This document shows, in pieces, positions 1-8,373 of a stretch of 64,000 nucleotides of DNA (positions are counted from its first letter, which is position 1; every line of letters starts with the position of its first letter). The DNA is from Salipiger pentaromativorans. GTDB lineage: Bacteria; Pseudomonadota; Alphaproteobacteria; Rhodobacterales; Rhodobacteraceae. Location: contig NZ_JAMDHK010000016.1 in the NCBI RefSeq assembly GCF_024721115.1, positions 1 through 64,000 of the forward strand. The letters run 5' to 3'. The notes below the pieces were generated by a model. The model did not search any database, had not been told where the DNA came from, and worked only from the letters and a program-made list of their open reading frames with translations. A program made the translations under genes and the position numbers.

Positions 1-901
1 AGTAGGTCACCGCCAAACCTAGTAAAAACCAAAATATATCTCTCAATACGATAAATCTCCAAACTTCATAACGCAAAAAAATATCGCACAGGCCAGTTGC
101 CATGCCGGTAACGCGCGTATTTGCGGCTCAGTCGGGTCAGAGATCCGCATGGCCGCAGAACGTTCAGCTTGCCGGTCATCGCAACGATGCATGACACAAA
201 GGGGGCGATCGGGGAGTCCATTGCGCGTCCGTGCTTCTGTTTTGAAGATCGCCTTGGAATCTGGGCTCCTGAACACTTGGTAGGGGGCGGGATATCAAGA
301 CGGAGAGATCGAAATACCTCAGCGCGCGGAGATCTCATCCACGGCAAACATGGTAGGCTTCGCTTGTTGCAGCAGCCGTATCGACGGAGTGACAGGTGAG
401 TTACCAACCTGCGGGTCCCTTCGACGATGCAGAATCCTTCCGAAAGACAGCTTTGGCGCTTCGAGATGCGCAACTGCGCAGAACCCATCCGGACGCACCG
501 ATCCTGTTTCAACGGTTCACGCGAGTGAACTCTACCCGAAAGCCTATCTGCATGCGGCAGGCCTCTCCGATGAAGACCTCTCGCGGCTGTCCTTCGGTCA
601 TCGTCTTTCGCAGTTGGTATACGAGGCCAAGACACGCGGATTATGCCTGAGTGACACGAGCTGTGAGGTCATTGATCTGCTCGAGCAAATGAGGACGCAA
701 AGCACAACGCGCTACCTGGTCAGTGGAGTCTACCGACCGATCAGGGAGGAACACTATCCAGGATCTGCGCGTCGTAGTTGGGCAGTCGCTATGTCAGATG
801 GGGTTCTCTGTGCAACTATTCCGCGATGCACAGCGTCGTCACTCCACAGCCATATAGCGCCTTGTGACAGCAGCGGGACATTTCGTGCTTTTGGAGGGAT
901 T
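1..901. other. gene-poor accessory stretch next to a tRNA
   Basis: No intact gene is convincing here. By eye the stretch is poorer in GC than the rest of the window, especially the first 80 bases, and its open frames are short, cysteine-rich and inconsistent with the codon pattern of the neighbouring genes. It lies downstream of the 3' end of the minus-strand tRNA at 902-978, the usual side for phage or island insertion. A frameshifted gene remnant sits at about 396-776. I infer the decayed end of an integrated element; no integrase or transposase could be recognised. Confidence 0.5.
396..776 (+). pseudogene. frameshifted gene remnant, family unknown
   Basis: Two stretches look protein-like but lie in different frames. 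The first, from the GTG at 396 to about 520, contains AESFRKTALALRDAQLRRTH. The second, from about 525 to 776 and one frame away, contains GLSDEDLSRLSFGHRLSQLV and then a leucine-rich segment ending near EEHYPG. The rest of each frame is cysteine-rich and looks non-coding. The simplest reading is one small gene of about 125 codons, broken by a frameshift near 510-525 and truncated at its 3' end. I do not recognise the family. The adjacent tRNA and the lower GC suggest it belonged to a mobile element. Confidence 0.35.
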
Positions 902-978
902 TGGTAGCGGAGGAGGGACTTGAACCCCCGACACGCGGATTATGATTCCGCTGCTCTAACCAACTGAGCTACTCCGCC
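902..978 (-). tRNA. tRNA-Met (anticodon CAT)
   Basis: The minus strand folds into a 77-nt cloverleaf. The acceptor stem is GGCGGAG paired with CTCCGCT (first pair a G-U wobble), with discriminator A and an encoded CCA. The D arm is GCTC/GAGC. The anticodon arm is GCGGA-ATCATAA-TCCGC, giving anticodon CAT, and the T arm is GGGGG-TTCAAGT-CCCTC. The elongator methionine tRNA is the most likely identity. A CAT-anticodon tRNA-Ile2 modified by TilS cannot be excluded by eye. Its 3' end faces the gene-poor accessory stretch at 1-901. Confidence 0.93.
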
Positions 979-1154
979 AAACCGTGGAGTGGTGGGTATG
1001 ATAGCGAGCGCGAAGCGTCAAGCTGAAAAATGCAGGTTTTCACATCAAGACAGCGCGGGCCGCAACATCCCGATCGCAAGGCGAAAATAGGGTCTTCCGG
1101 GACGCCCGGCAAGGTGTAGGCTGAAGCCTCGTTACTTGGTCGGAGGAGGACCCG

Positions 1155-1556
1155 ATGAAACGCAAAGTCAGGTATCACGCGATGGGCCTGTTGCTGGCCG
1201 CCGGGCTGCCCGGGCTCGCGGCGGCGCAGACGGTCAGCGATGTGCAGTTCCGCAAGGGCGACTACGGCACATATGTCGAGGGGAAGGTGACCGGTCACGC
1301 CTATCACGACTACCGCCTGGGCGCGGGCAAGGGGCAGGAGATGTTCGTCGAGCTTGACAGCGGCGGATCGGCCTATTTCAACATCCTGCCTCCGGGCAGC
1401 GACGGGGTTGCCATCTACAACAGCGCGATCAACGGCAACAGCACCACCGTCACATTGCCGGAAAAGGGCACCTATACGATCCGCGTCTATCTGATGGGGA
1501 ACGACGAGGATTCCGGCAAGACCGTGCCCTTCGGCCTGGATCTGTCGATCCAGTGA
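1155..1556 (+). CDS. secreted lysozyme-inhibitor-like protein (PliI/PliG type)
   Basis: A 133-residue exported protein. Residues 1-25 form a signal peptide ending AAAQ. The mature part is a small beta-rich domain whose pattern (GKVTGHAYHDYRLGAGKGQ, then SAYFNILPPGS, YNSAINGN and a C-terminal YTIRVYLMGNDEDSGK) resembles the periplasmic inhibitors of i- or g-type animal lysozymes, which block the enzyme's active site with a conserved loop. The start is set by GGAGGAGG at 1141-1148. It is a single gene, opposite in strand to the tad locus that follows. The family call rests on remembered pattern similarity; which lysozyme type it would inhibit is unknown. Confidence 0.6.
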   Translation: MKRKVRYHAMGLLLAAGLPGLAAAQTVSDVQFRKGDYGTYVEGKVTGHAYHDYRLGAGKGQEMFVELDSGGSAYFNILPPGSDGVAIYNSAINGNSTTVTLPEKGTYTIRVYLMGNDEDSGKTVPFGLDLSIQ

Positions 1557-1595
1557 TGCGCCTGAGGGCGGAGGCGGGGCATCCCCGCCCCAACC

Positions 1596-2903
1596 TTACT
1601 TCACGATGACCTCGTCCTTGACGAACATATTCGCCCAGGCGCGGTCCACCAGCTCGGGCGTCATCTTGTAGGGCCAGCCCTCGAAATCGCAGACGGAGAT
1701 CATCTGGTCGATCAGGAACACCGGCTGGTAGTTCGCATAGATGTTCTTGATCGTCGGGTATTTGGTCTTGAGCAGATAGACCAGCGAGGCTTCGTCGAGC
1801 TGGAGCTTCTTCTTGCGGGCCACCAGCGCGAAGATCTTCAGGAAGTCCTCCTGGTTCGGCCCGTCGATCTTGATCTTGAAGAAGATCCGGCGCAGCGCCG
1901 CCTGGTCGAAGATCTCGTTCGGGTGGAAGTTGGTCGAGAAGATCACCAGCGTGTCGAAGGGCACCTCGAATTTCTCGCCCGATTGCAGCGCCAGGATATC
2001 CTTGTTCTCCTCCAGCGGCACGATCCAGCGGTTCACCAGCTTCTGCGGCGGTTCCGCCTGACGGCCAAGGTCATCGACGATGAAGATGCCGCCGGTCGCC
2101 TTGAGTTGCAGCGGCGCCTGATAGGTCCGCGCCGTGGGATTGTAGACCAGATCCAGCATATTGAGAGACAGCTCGCCGCCGGTGATCACCGTCGGCCGCT
2201 CGCACAGTACATAGCGGGTGTCGAAGCGGTTGGTGCGGCGCAGGCGGGTGGGATCGTCTTCGGCGCTTTCGGCGGCGGAATGCACGATCGGGTCGTAGAC
2301 CGAGATCACCTGACCGGAATATTCGATGGCGCGCGGCACATAGATCTTGTCGCCCATCGCATCGCGGATGCCGTTGGAGATCGAGGATTTGCCGTTGCCC
2401 GGGGGGCCGTACATCAGGATCGAGCGGCCGGCGCCGACGGCCGGACCGAGATGCGAGATCAGCTCTTCGGGCAGGACCAGGTGGCCCATGGCGGCCAGAA
2501 GCTGTTCGCGGGTGATCTGGACGTTGCGGATCGACTGGCGCTTGACCTGCTCGCTGTAGATATGCAGCGGCACCGGCATCGGGCCGAAATATTCGGATTG
2601 GGACAGCGCGTCGAGCGCGCGGGCCTTGCCCGCGTCGGTGAGCTGATAGCTCATCTCGTTGCCGGAATTGGCATTGAGCGTGCCCATCGCCTCGAGCAGC
2701 CCCTGCGAGCGGGCCAGGTCGATCAGCTCCTGCGTGATGCCGATCGGCAGGCAGATCGCCTTCGCCAGATAGGTGACCGTGCCGGCGTTCTTGCGGAAGA
2801 TGGTCTTCAGCGCGATGTCGCGCATGAAGACCGCCGGCAGCTTCAGGTCTTCCAGTCGCTTGGGCGGAGGCGGCGCCATCACGGCGCAGGGTTCCATGTT
2901 CAT
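1596..2903 (-). CDS. AAA-type ATPase at the end of the tad locus
   Basis: A 435-residue cytoplasmic ATPase. Residues about 1-130 look like a winged-helix or adaptor region (QELIDLARSQGLLEAMGTL, then SYQLTDAGKARALDALSQSE). The ATPase core follows: Walker A GPPGNGKSS at about 166-174, Walker B GIFIVDDLG at about 272-280 and a sensor-like VIFSTN. The C-terminal part resembles an AAA lid. It is the last gene of the minus-strand tad string, 105 nt after the prepilin peptidase. Its role in pilus assembly or regulation is not established by the sequence. The position and the N-terminal domain make a regulator or chaperone of the pilus machinery a reasonable guess. Confidence 0.75.
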   Translation of the reverse strand: MNMEPCAVMAPPPPKRLEDLKLPAVFMRDIALKTIFRKNAGTVTYLAKAICLPIGITQELIDLARSQGLLEAMGTLNANSGNEMSYQLTDAGKARALDALSQSEYFGPMPVPLHIYSEQVKRQSIRNVQITREQLLAAMGHLVLPEELISHLGPAVGAGRSILMYGPPGNGKSSISNGIRDAMGDKIYVPRAIEYSGQVISVYDPIVHSAAESAEDDPTRLRRTNRFDTRYVLCERPTVITGGELSLNMLDLVYNPTARTYQAPLQLKATGGIFIVDDLGRQAEPPQKLVNRWIVPLEENKDILALQSGEKFEVPFDTLVIFSTNFHPNEIFDQAALRRIFFKIKIDGPNQEDFLKIFALVARKKKLQLDEASLVYLLKTKYPTIKNIYANYQPVFLIDQMISVCDFEGWPYKMTPELVDRAWANMFVKDEVIVK

Positions 2904-3008
2904 CTCTGCTATGCCCCATTGGGTTCTGTTGCGTGTTAGGAAACAACAGCTTTGTGGCGAGAGATGGGCCGGGCTTGGGAAAAGCGGCGGCGGGGACCTT
3001 GCCGGAGG

Positions 3009-3506
3009 TCAGCTTCCGTAGCAGATCCCGAGCACGAGGTAGAGCGCCAGGGTGCCGCCCAGCGCCATCCCCATGGGGAACCGCTTGCCGCTGTCCCAGC
3101 TCTTCCAGTCCGGTGCCAGCCGGCGCAGCGGCGTCATCCGGGCCACGCGATGGCTGAGGAAGGCCGCGAGAAGATTCGCGGCGAAGAGCGCCAGCAGGAA
3201 GCGCAGATCGCCGAGATGGATGAAGGGGGCGGCGGCGGCGGCGAATTTCGCATCGCCCGCGCCCATCACCCCGCCCGCGTTCAGCGCGATCCCGGCGACC
3301 AGCACCGCCGCAAGATGGGTGTATCTCCAAAGGTAATCGTCGAAGGGCAGGGCGATCAGCCCGACAATGGCAAAGATCGCAAAGAGCGTGGCGACGGCCT
3401 GATTGGTGATCCGCAATTCGCGCATGTCGGTGAAACAGACATAGAGGCAGACCGGCAGCACAAAAGGCGCGAACCAGATCGCGGCGGAGGCGGAAATCGA
3501 CAGCAT
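3009..3506 (-). CDS. prepilin peptidase CpaA/TadV (A24 family)
   Basis: A 165-residue integral membrane aspartyl protease that would cleave the short leader of the Flp pilins at the inner membrane. The two catalytic aspartate motifs are visible: FTDMRELRI near residue 26 and GAGDAK (the GxGD signature) near residue 84, with hydrophobic segments around them. The size fits the short TadV/CpaA type without a methyltransferase domain. It starts 3 nt after the upstream TPR lipoprotein gene, so it is probably translated from the same tad transcript. Confidence 0.9.
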   Translation of the reverse strand: MLSISASAAIWFAPFVLPVCLYVCFTDMRELRITNQAVATLFAIFAIVGLIALPFDDYLWRYTHLAAVLVAGIALNAGGVMGAGDAKFAAAAAPFIHLGDLRFLLALFAANLLAAFLSHRVARMTPLRRLAPDWKSWDSGKRFPMGMALGGTLALYLVLGICYGS

Positions 3507-3509
3507 CGG

Positions 3510-4370
3510 TCAGTTCGCGACGCTGGTTTCCAGAGCCGCAAGCGACCGTGCGGCCGCCTCGAAATGTTGCGGATGCGTTTCGATCGCGTCGCGCAGCAGC
3601 CCCTTGCCGATCTCCACGTCGCCGCGCTTGATCGCGGCCAGGCCCAGCGTGTGCAGCAGCTCGGCGCGTTCGACTTGGGTCATCTGCATCACGGGCAGGG
3701 TGTAGTTGCCCTGCGCCCCGCGCGCGAGCACGAGGTTGTTCTTGGCTGTGAACAGGCTGGGATCGTGGCGGAGCGTTTCGAAGAACATCTTCTCGGCGCC
3801 GGCATAATCGCCGCGGCTCAGCTTGGAATAGCCCCAGTTGTTCAGCACCGAAGCCGGCTTGGTCGTCAGACCCACCGCGATCTCGTAGAAGCTGTCGGCC
3901 TTTTTCCATTCCTTGTGACCGTCGGCGATCATCGCCTCCAGCCGGTAGCGCTGATAGGTCTCGTAGGTCGGCGGGATGGAATCCAGCACCTGCTCGGCCT
4001 TGTCCCAATCGTTGTTGCGGATCAGCGCATCGGCCAGCGCCACACGGTCGTCATCCGTGGCCTCGTCGTGATCGACGACCCGGGCCCAGGCAATCGAGGC
4101 TTCCTGGTTGCGCTTGGCGCGGACCAGGGATTTGGCCAGACCCCGCATCAGATCAATCCGGCCCGGCTCGATCTTGTCGGCGCGCTGGAAATAGGCAACC
4201 GCCTCGTTCGGGTCGCCCGCGGAGAGCATCACATCGTTCAGACCGGAGCCGTCGATGGCGTTCACACCAGCGAATTCGCGGTCAACCGCGTCCTTGTCGA
4301 TGCCTTTTTCACATGCTGACAGGGCGAGGACCCCTGCGGCGCAGAGGGTCACAAGGATGGGGTGGCGCAT
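3510..4370 (-). CDS. TPR-repeat lipoprotein of the tad locus
   Basis: A 286-residue protein with a signal peptide and a lipobox (LALSAC, lipidated Cys at about residue 20), followed by helical TPR-like repeats such as DPNEAVAYFQRADKIEPGRI and RGDYAGAEKMFFETLRHDPS. TadD-type TPR lipoproteins help assemble the outer-membrane secretin and pilus complex. This is the second such protein in the locus and is longer than its upstream neighbour. It lies 27 nt downstream of that gene and 3 nt upstream of the prepilin peptidase gene, consistent with co-transcription. It could also be a scaffold specific to this lineage. Confidence 0.82.
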   Translation of the reverse strand: MRHPILVTLCAAGVLALSACEKGIDKDAVDREFAGVNAIDGSGLNDVMLSAGDPNEAVAYFQRADKIEPGRIDLMRGLAKSLVRAKRNQEASIAWARVVDHDEATDDDRVALADALIRNNDWDKAEQVLDSIPPTYETYQRYRLEAMIADGHKEWKKADSFYEIAVGLTTKPASVLNNWGYSKLSRGDYAGAEKMFFETLRHDPSLFTAKNNLVLARGAQGNYTLPVMQMTQVERAELLHTLGLAAIKRGDVEIGKGLLRDAIETHPQHFEAAARSLAALETSVAN

Positions 4371-4397
4371 TTGTTGCGTCCTTTTACTGCTCTTGCC

Positions 4398-4961
4398 TCA
4401 GTAAGCGCGGCGGATCAGATAGCTCCCGCTGCCCCGTCGCACCAGCTTGTATTCTTGTTGTCCGCCCTCACCATAGTCCGGATTATCCAATTTTGCGAGC
4501 GCCAAGCGCAGATTGTCGCGGATTGCGTCACTTTCGCCATTGTCGAGCGCATAGGCCCGCCGGAACACTTCGGCCGCCTCGGCGGTCTTGCCGCGCTCGA
4601 TCAGCACGACGCCCAGATTGTTCCAGGCTTCGGCCCAGAGCGGTTCCGTATCCACGGCACGGCGCAGCAACGGTTCGGACTGGTTGAGCCGCCCGAGGGC
4701 GAGGTTGGCCGAGCCGAGCGAGGTCAGCACCTCGGCGGTGAGCCCGTGCTCGCCGGCGGCGCGGGTATAGGCATCGAGCGCCAGCTCGTACTGCCCGGCG
4801 GCCATCAGCCGGTGCCCCACGACCAGCCCGTCCACGGCGGTGCCGCGCGGATCGAGCGCCGGGGCATAGGTCTGCTCTCCGGTCTTGGACGCAAACGGGC
4901 CGCCCGATGAACAGGCGGCCAGCAGCAGAGGTATCAGACAGGCGATGAGGCCTTTGTTCAT
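4398..4961 (-). CDS. TadD-like TPR lipoprotein
   Basis: A 187-residue exported lipoprotein: the N-terminus MNKGLIACLIPLLLAAC gives a lipobox with Cys17. Two or three TPR-like helical pairs follow (QYELALDAYTRAAGEHG, then LGRLNQSEPLLRRAVDTEPL and GKTAEAAEVFRRAYALD). TadD proteins act in the periplasm as assembly factors for the Tad secretin. Its position between tadC and a second TPR gene, with only 4 nt to tadC, supports this. The C-terminus (ending SGSYLIRRAY) is short and basic. The specific division of labour between the two TPR proteins is unknown. Confidence 0.85.
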   Translation of the reverse strand: MNKGLIACLIPLLLAACSSGGPFASKTGEQTYAPALDPRGTAVDGLVVGHRLMAAGQYELALDAYTRAAGEHGLTAEVLTSLGSANLALGRLNQSEPLLRRAVDTEPLWAEAWNNLGVVLIERGKTAEAAEVFRRAYALDNGESDAIRDNLRLALAKLDNPDYGEGGQQEYKLVRRGSGSYLIRRAY

Positions 4962-4965
4962 GTCG

Positions 4966-5940
4966 TCACTTGAAGGCGATGTTCCCGAGCTCGCTCACGC
5001 TCACCACCGACGGACCCACGAGGATGATCAGCAGCGGCGGAACCGTCAGCATCATAGTCGACAGCGTCATCTTTGTCGGCAGCTTGTTTGCCTTTTCTTC
5101 GGCGCGCATGACCCTTTTGTCACGCATTTCCGAGGCATAGATCCGCAGCGCGTCGGCAATCGAGGTGCCGAAGCTGGCCGCCTGGTTCAGCACGGTCACG
5201 AAGGAGGAGACGTCCTGCACGCCGCAGCGCTCGCCCATGTCGTTCAGCACGTTGCTCTTGTCCTTGCCGGCCTTCATCTCGTGGCTGATGATCTCGAACT
5301 CATCGGCGAGCGCCGGGTAGGAGGCATGCAGCTCTTTCGCGACCCGCACGATGGACTGGTCCAGGGACTGGCCCGCCTCGACGCAGACCAGCATCATGTC
5401 GAGCGCATCGGGGAACCCTTCCTCGATCTGTTTCTTGCGCTCTTCCACCCGCTTGGTGACCCAGTACTTGGGCGCCATATAGCCGACGGCGCCGGGGCCG
5501 ATGATATACATCAGCTTGGTTTGCAGCGTTGCGTCCGGGCCGTCCTTGAAGAGATAGTAATAGACCGTGCCGACGGCGAGCAGGCCGAGGCCCAGAACCA
5601 TCTGCGACAGGTAGTAGAGCCGCACCGCGTCACGGGTGCGATAGCCGGCCTGCAGCAGCTTGAGGCGCATCTGCCCCAGCTCCTCGGCGCTTTGCGGTTC
5701 GAGATACTGGGCGTATTTGTTCAGCTTGGCGTTGCGGCGCGTGTCGCGCAGGATCGCCTTGGTTTCCGCATCCATCTTGGCGCGGCCGTCCTTGCGGAGC
5801 TTGTCCATCGGATCGGGCCGCTGGTTCAGCATCAGCGGAATGGCGGCGATGATCAGCAGGAAGGCGAGCCCGGCCACCACCATCAGCGGTCCCGCGGGGC
5901 CCAGCGTCTCGGTGACCATCGTATTGAGCGTCTCGAACAT
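4966..5940 (-). CDS. Tad pilus inner-membrane platform protein TadC
   Basis: A 324-residue type II secretion F-domain protein. An N-terminal transmembrane segment (about residues 17-36) is followed by a cytoplasmic region, two central membrane segments near 110-150, the F domain containing FPDALDMMLVCVEAGQSLDQ at about 180-199, and a C-terminal hydrophobic segment (LTVPPLLIILVGPSVV). With TadB it forms the platform on which the CpaF ATPase acts to add or remove pilin. It starts 15 nt after tadB. The length and the order tadA-tadB-tadC are standard for the family. Confidence 0.93.
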   Translation of the reverse strand: MFETLNTMVTETLGPAGPLMVVAGLAFLLIIAAIPLMLNQRPDPMDKLRKDGRAKMDAETKAILRDTRRNAKLNKYAQYLEPQSAEELGQMRLKLLQAGYRTRDAVRLYYLSQMVLGLGLLAVGTVYYYLFKDGPDATLQTKLMYIIGPGAVGYMAPKYWVTKRVEERKKQIEEGFPDALDMMLVCVEAGQSLDQSIVRVAKELHASYPALADEFEIISHEMKAGKDKSNVLNDMGERCGVQDVSSFVTVLNQAASFGTSIADALRIYASEMRDKRVMRAEEKANKLPTKMTLSTMMLTVPPLLIILVGPSVVSVSELGNIAFK

Positions 5941-5955
5941 GGGTCGTGTCCCTTA

Positions 5956-6921
5956 TCAGACTTTGATATTCACGAGCATCCGCATGACCAGCAGGTTCGC
6001 GATCAGGAAGATGGCAACGACGAAACAGGCGGGGATGAACCAGGGGTGGTCCAGAACCTCGTCGTAGTAATGCGGGTCGGTCACCTGGATGACGAGCAGC
6101 ACCGCCACCGGGAACCCCGAGAGGAACTTGCCCGACCATTGCGCCTCGGCGGTGATCGCCTTGACCCGGCGGAACAGGCGGAACCGCGCGCGGATCACCT
6201 TGGCGAGCCCTTCGAGGATCTCGGCGAGGTTGCCGCCCGATTGCTGCTGGATCGACACCGCCACCGCGAGGAAGCGAAGGTCTTGCATGTCGAGCCGCTC
6301 GGCCATGTGTTTCAGGCTTTCGCCGATGTCGCGGCCATAGGTGGATTCATCCGAGATGATCCCGAATTCGGTGGCCAGCGGGTCCTTGATCTCGCGCGAG
6401 ACGACCGCGATGGCGGAGCTGAACGGGTGTCCGACCCGCAGCGAGCGCACCATCAGTTCCACCGCGTCCGGAAGCTGCTCTTCGATCAGGGCCAAGCGCT
6501 TCTTGGCCTTGCTGCTCACCCACATGAAGACGCCGCCGACCCCCATGCCGATGCCCAGCACGATGCGCACCGGCAGGGTTGCCTCTGTGCCCATCGTGAG
6601 GGCGAGGAAGGCCAGCACGCTGACCCCGACCATCATCATCATGAGCTGGTTGGGGGTAAAGGCGATTGCCGCCTTCTGCGCCCGGTCCGCCAGCAGCGAA
6701 TAAAGCGGGATGCCCCGGCTTTCGAGGTGCTGGTCCATCTCCTTGCGGAGCTTGGCGAGAACCTCTTCGCGATTGACGTTCTTGTCCAGCATCTCCAGCC
6801 GGCGGTTCACCCGCCGGTTGAGGCTGATCGAGCGCCCGAAGGCCACCAGATAGACGCCCTCGACCAGAATGAGGACGCCGACGAAGATCAGACCGTAGAT
6901 GATCAGTTCAGCGGAAAGCAT
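5956..6921 (-). CDS. Tad pilus inner-membrane platform protein TadB
   Basis: A 321-residue type II secretion F-domain protein with membrane segments near residues 5-28, 95-135 and at the C-terminus. The F domain includes EEQLPDAVELMVRSLRVGHP at about 150-170 and QQQSGGNLAEILEGLAKVIR at about 220-240. It pairs with TadC as the inner-membrane platform of the Flp pilus. The start codon is 3 nt downstream of the cpaF stop, so translation of the two is probably coupled. Confidence 0.93.
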   Translation of the reverse strand: MLSAELIIYGLIFVGVLILVEGVYLVAFGRSISLNRRVNRRLEMLDKNVNREEVLAKLRKEMDQHLESRGIPLYSLLADRAQKAAIAFTPNQLMMMMVGVSVLAFLALTMGTEATLPVRIVLGIGMGVGGVFMWVSSKAKKRLALIEEQLPDAVELMVRSLRVGHPFSSAIAVVSREIKDPLATEFGIISDESTYGRDIGESLKHMAERLDMQDLRFLAVAVSIQQQSGGNLAEILEGLAKVIRARFRLFRRVKAITAEAQWSGKFLSGFPVAVLLVIQVTDPHYYDEVLDHPWFIPACFVVAIFLIANLLVMRMLVNIKV

Positions 6922-6924
6922 GGG

Positions 6925-8358
6925 TTACTCCGGGCGGAAGGGTTCGTAGATCGACGGCGGGATGTCGAAGCCCCACATCTTGAAGCGCTCCGAATAGTGG
7001 CTGCGCACGCCGGTGGCGGTGAAATGGCCGATGATCTTGTTGTCGGGCGTCAGGCCCACACGCTGGAAGCGGAACAGTTCCTGCATGGAGATCACGTCGC
7101 CCTCCATGCCGGTGATCTCGGTGATCGAGGTCATCCGGCGCGAGCCGTCCTGAAGCCGCGAGGCCTGCACGATGAGGTTGACCGCCGAAGAGATCTGCGA
7201 CCGCATGGCTTTCAGCGGCATTTCCACGCCGGACATGGCGATCATGTTTTCCATCCGGCTGATGCCGTCGCGCGGGTTGTTGGCGTGGATCGTGGTCATC
7301 GAACCGTCGTGGCCGGTGTTCATGGCCTGAAGCATGTCGATGACCTCTTCGCCGCGCGTTTCGCCGACGATGATGCGGTCGGGGCGCATCCGCAGCGCGT
7401 TTTTCAGACAGTCGCGCGGGGTGACGGCACCCCGCCCCTCGACGTTGGGCGGGCGGCTTTCCATCCGGCCCACATGGGTCTGCTGGAGCTGAAGTTCCGC
7501 CGTATCCTCGATGGTCAGGATCCGCTCGGCATCGTCGATAAAGGACGAGAGCGCGTTGAGCGTGGTGGTCTTGCCCGAGCCGGTCCCGCCGGACACGATG
7601 ATGTTGAGCCGGGTGGCGACGGCGGCCTGAAGATAGACGGCCATCTCCTCGGTGAAGGCGCCGAACTGGATCAGGTCGTCGATGGCCAGCTTGTCCTTCT
7701 TGAATTTCCGGATCGAGACCAGCGAGCCATCGACCGCGATGGGCGGCACCATGGCGTTGAAACGCGAGCCGTCGGCCAGACGGGCGTCCACATAGGGGTT
7801 CGATTCATCGACCCGGCGGCCCACGGCGGAGACGATCTTGTCGATGATCCGCATCAGGTGGCGTTCGTCCTTGAACACCACATCCGAAAGCTGCAGCTTG
7901 CCCGAGCGTTCCACAAAGATCTGGTGCGGGCCGTTCACCAGGATGTCGGACACCGTGTCGTCCTTGAGCAGCGTCTCGAGCGGGCCGAGGCCCTTGACCT
8001 CGTCGTAAAGCTCCTGGTTGAGCGTCGTGCGCTCTTCGCGGTTCAGGACGATGCCCTTTTCCTGCAACGTCTCGGCGACGATGGCGCCGATCTCCTCGCG
8101 CAGCTCGCGCTCGCTCGCATGGTCGATGGCGGCGAGGTTGAGGTTGTCGAGAAGCGCACGGTGCAGCTCGAGCTTGACGTCGCCCAGACGTTCCTTGCGG
8201 CGCTTCTCGCGATCCTGCGGCGCGGCCTCGGCCACCTTCTTGGGCAGCGGCTTGCGCATGCTGGCCGGTTTGGGCGCGGCGGTCTGAACGGGCGCTGCGG
8301 TGGCGGGAGCGACCGGAGCCGCCTCTTTCACCGGGGTCTTCTTGTAGCGGGAGAACAT
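6925..8358 (-). CDS. Tad pilus motor ATPase CpaF/TadA
   Basis: A 477-residue type II/IV secretion ATPase that powers Flp pilus extension and probably retraction. A proline- and alanine-rich N-terminal region of about 50 residues precedes a helical domain. The ATPase core has Walker A GGTGSGKT at about 257-264, an aspartate box ([20 protein letters not shown]), Walker B ([12 protein letters not shown]) and the histidine-box segment [12 protein letters not shown]. It follows cpaE by 15 nt and precedes tadB by 3 nt. The family assignment is secure. Confidence 0.96.
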   Translation of the reverse strand: MFSRYKKTPVKEAAPVAPATAAPVQTAAPKPASMRKPLPKKVAEAAPQDREKRRKERLGDVKLELHRALLDNLNLAAIDHASERELREEIGAIVAETLQEKGIVLNREERTTLNQELYDEVKGLGPLETLLKDDTVSDILVNGPHQIFVERSGKLQLSDVVFKDERHLMRIIDKIVSAVGRRVDESNPYVDARLADGSRFNAMVPPIAVDGSLVSIRKFKKDKLAIDDLIQFGAFTEEMAVYLQAAVATRLNIIVSGGTGSGKTTTLNALSSFIDDAERILTIEDTAELQLQQTHVGRMESRPPNVEGRGAVTPRDCLKNALRMRPDRIIVGETRGEEVIDMLQAMNTGHDGSMTTIHANNPRDGISRMENMIAMSGVEMPLKAMRSQISSAVNLIVQASRLQDGSRRMTSITEITGMEGDVISMQELFRFQRVGLTPDNKIIGHFTATGVRSHYSERFKMWGFDIPPSIYEPFRPE

Positions 8359-8373
8359 GTCTCAGGCTCCTTC

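Noticed and set aside
43-276. A 77-codon minus-strand frame near the left edge
   Set aside because: Parts look protein-like, but no ribosome site, family or supporting context was found; may be another remnant.
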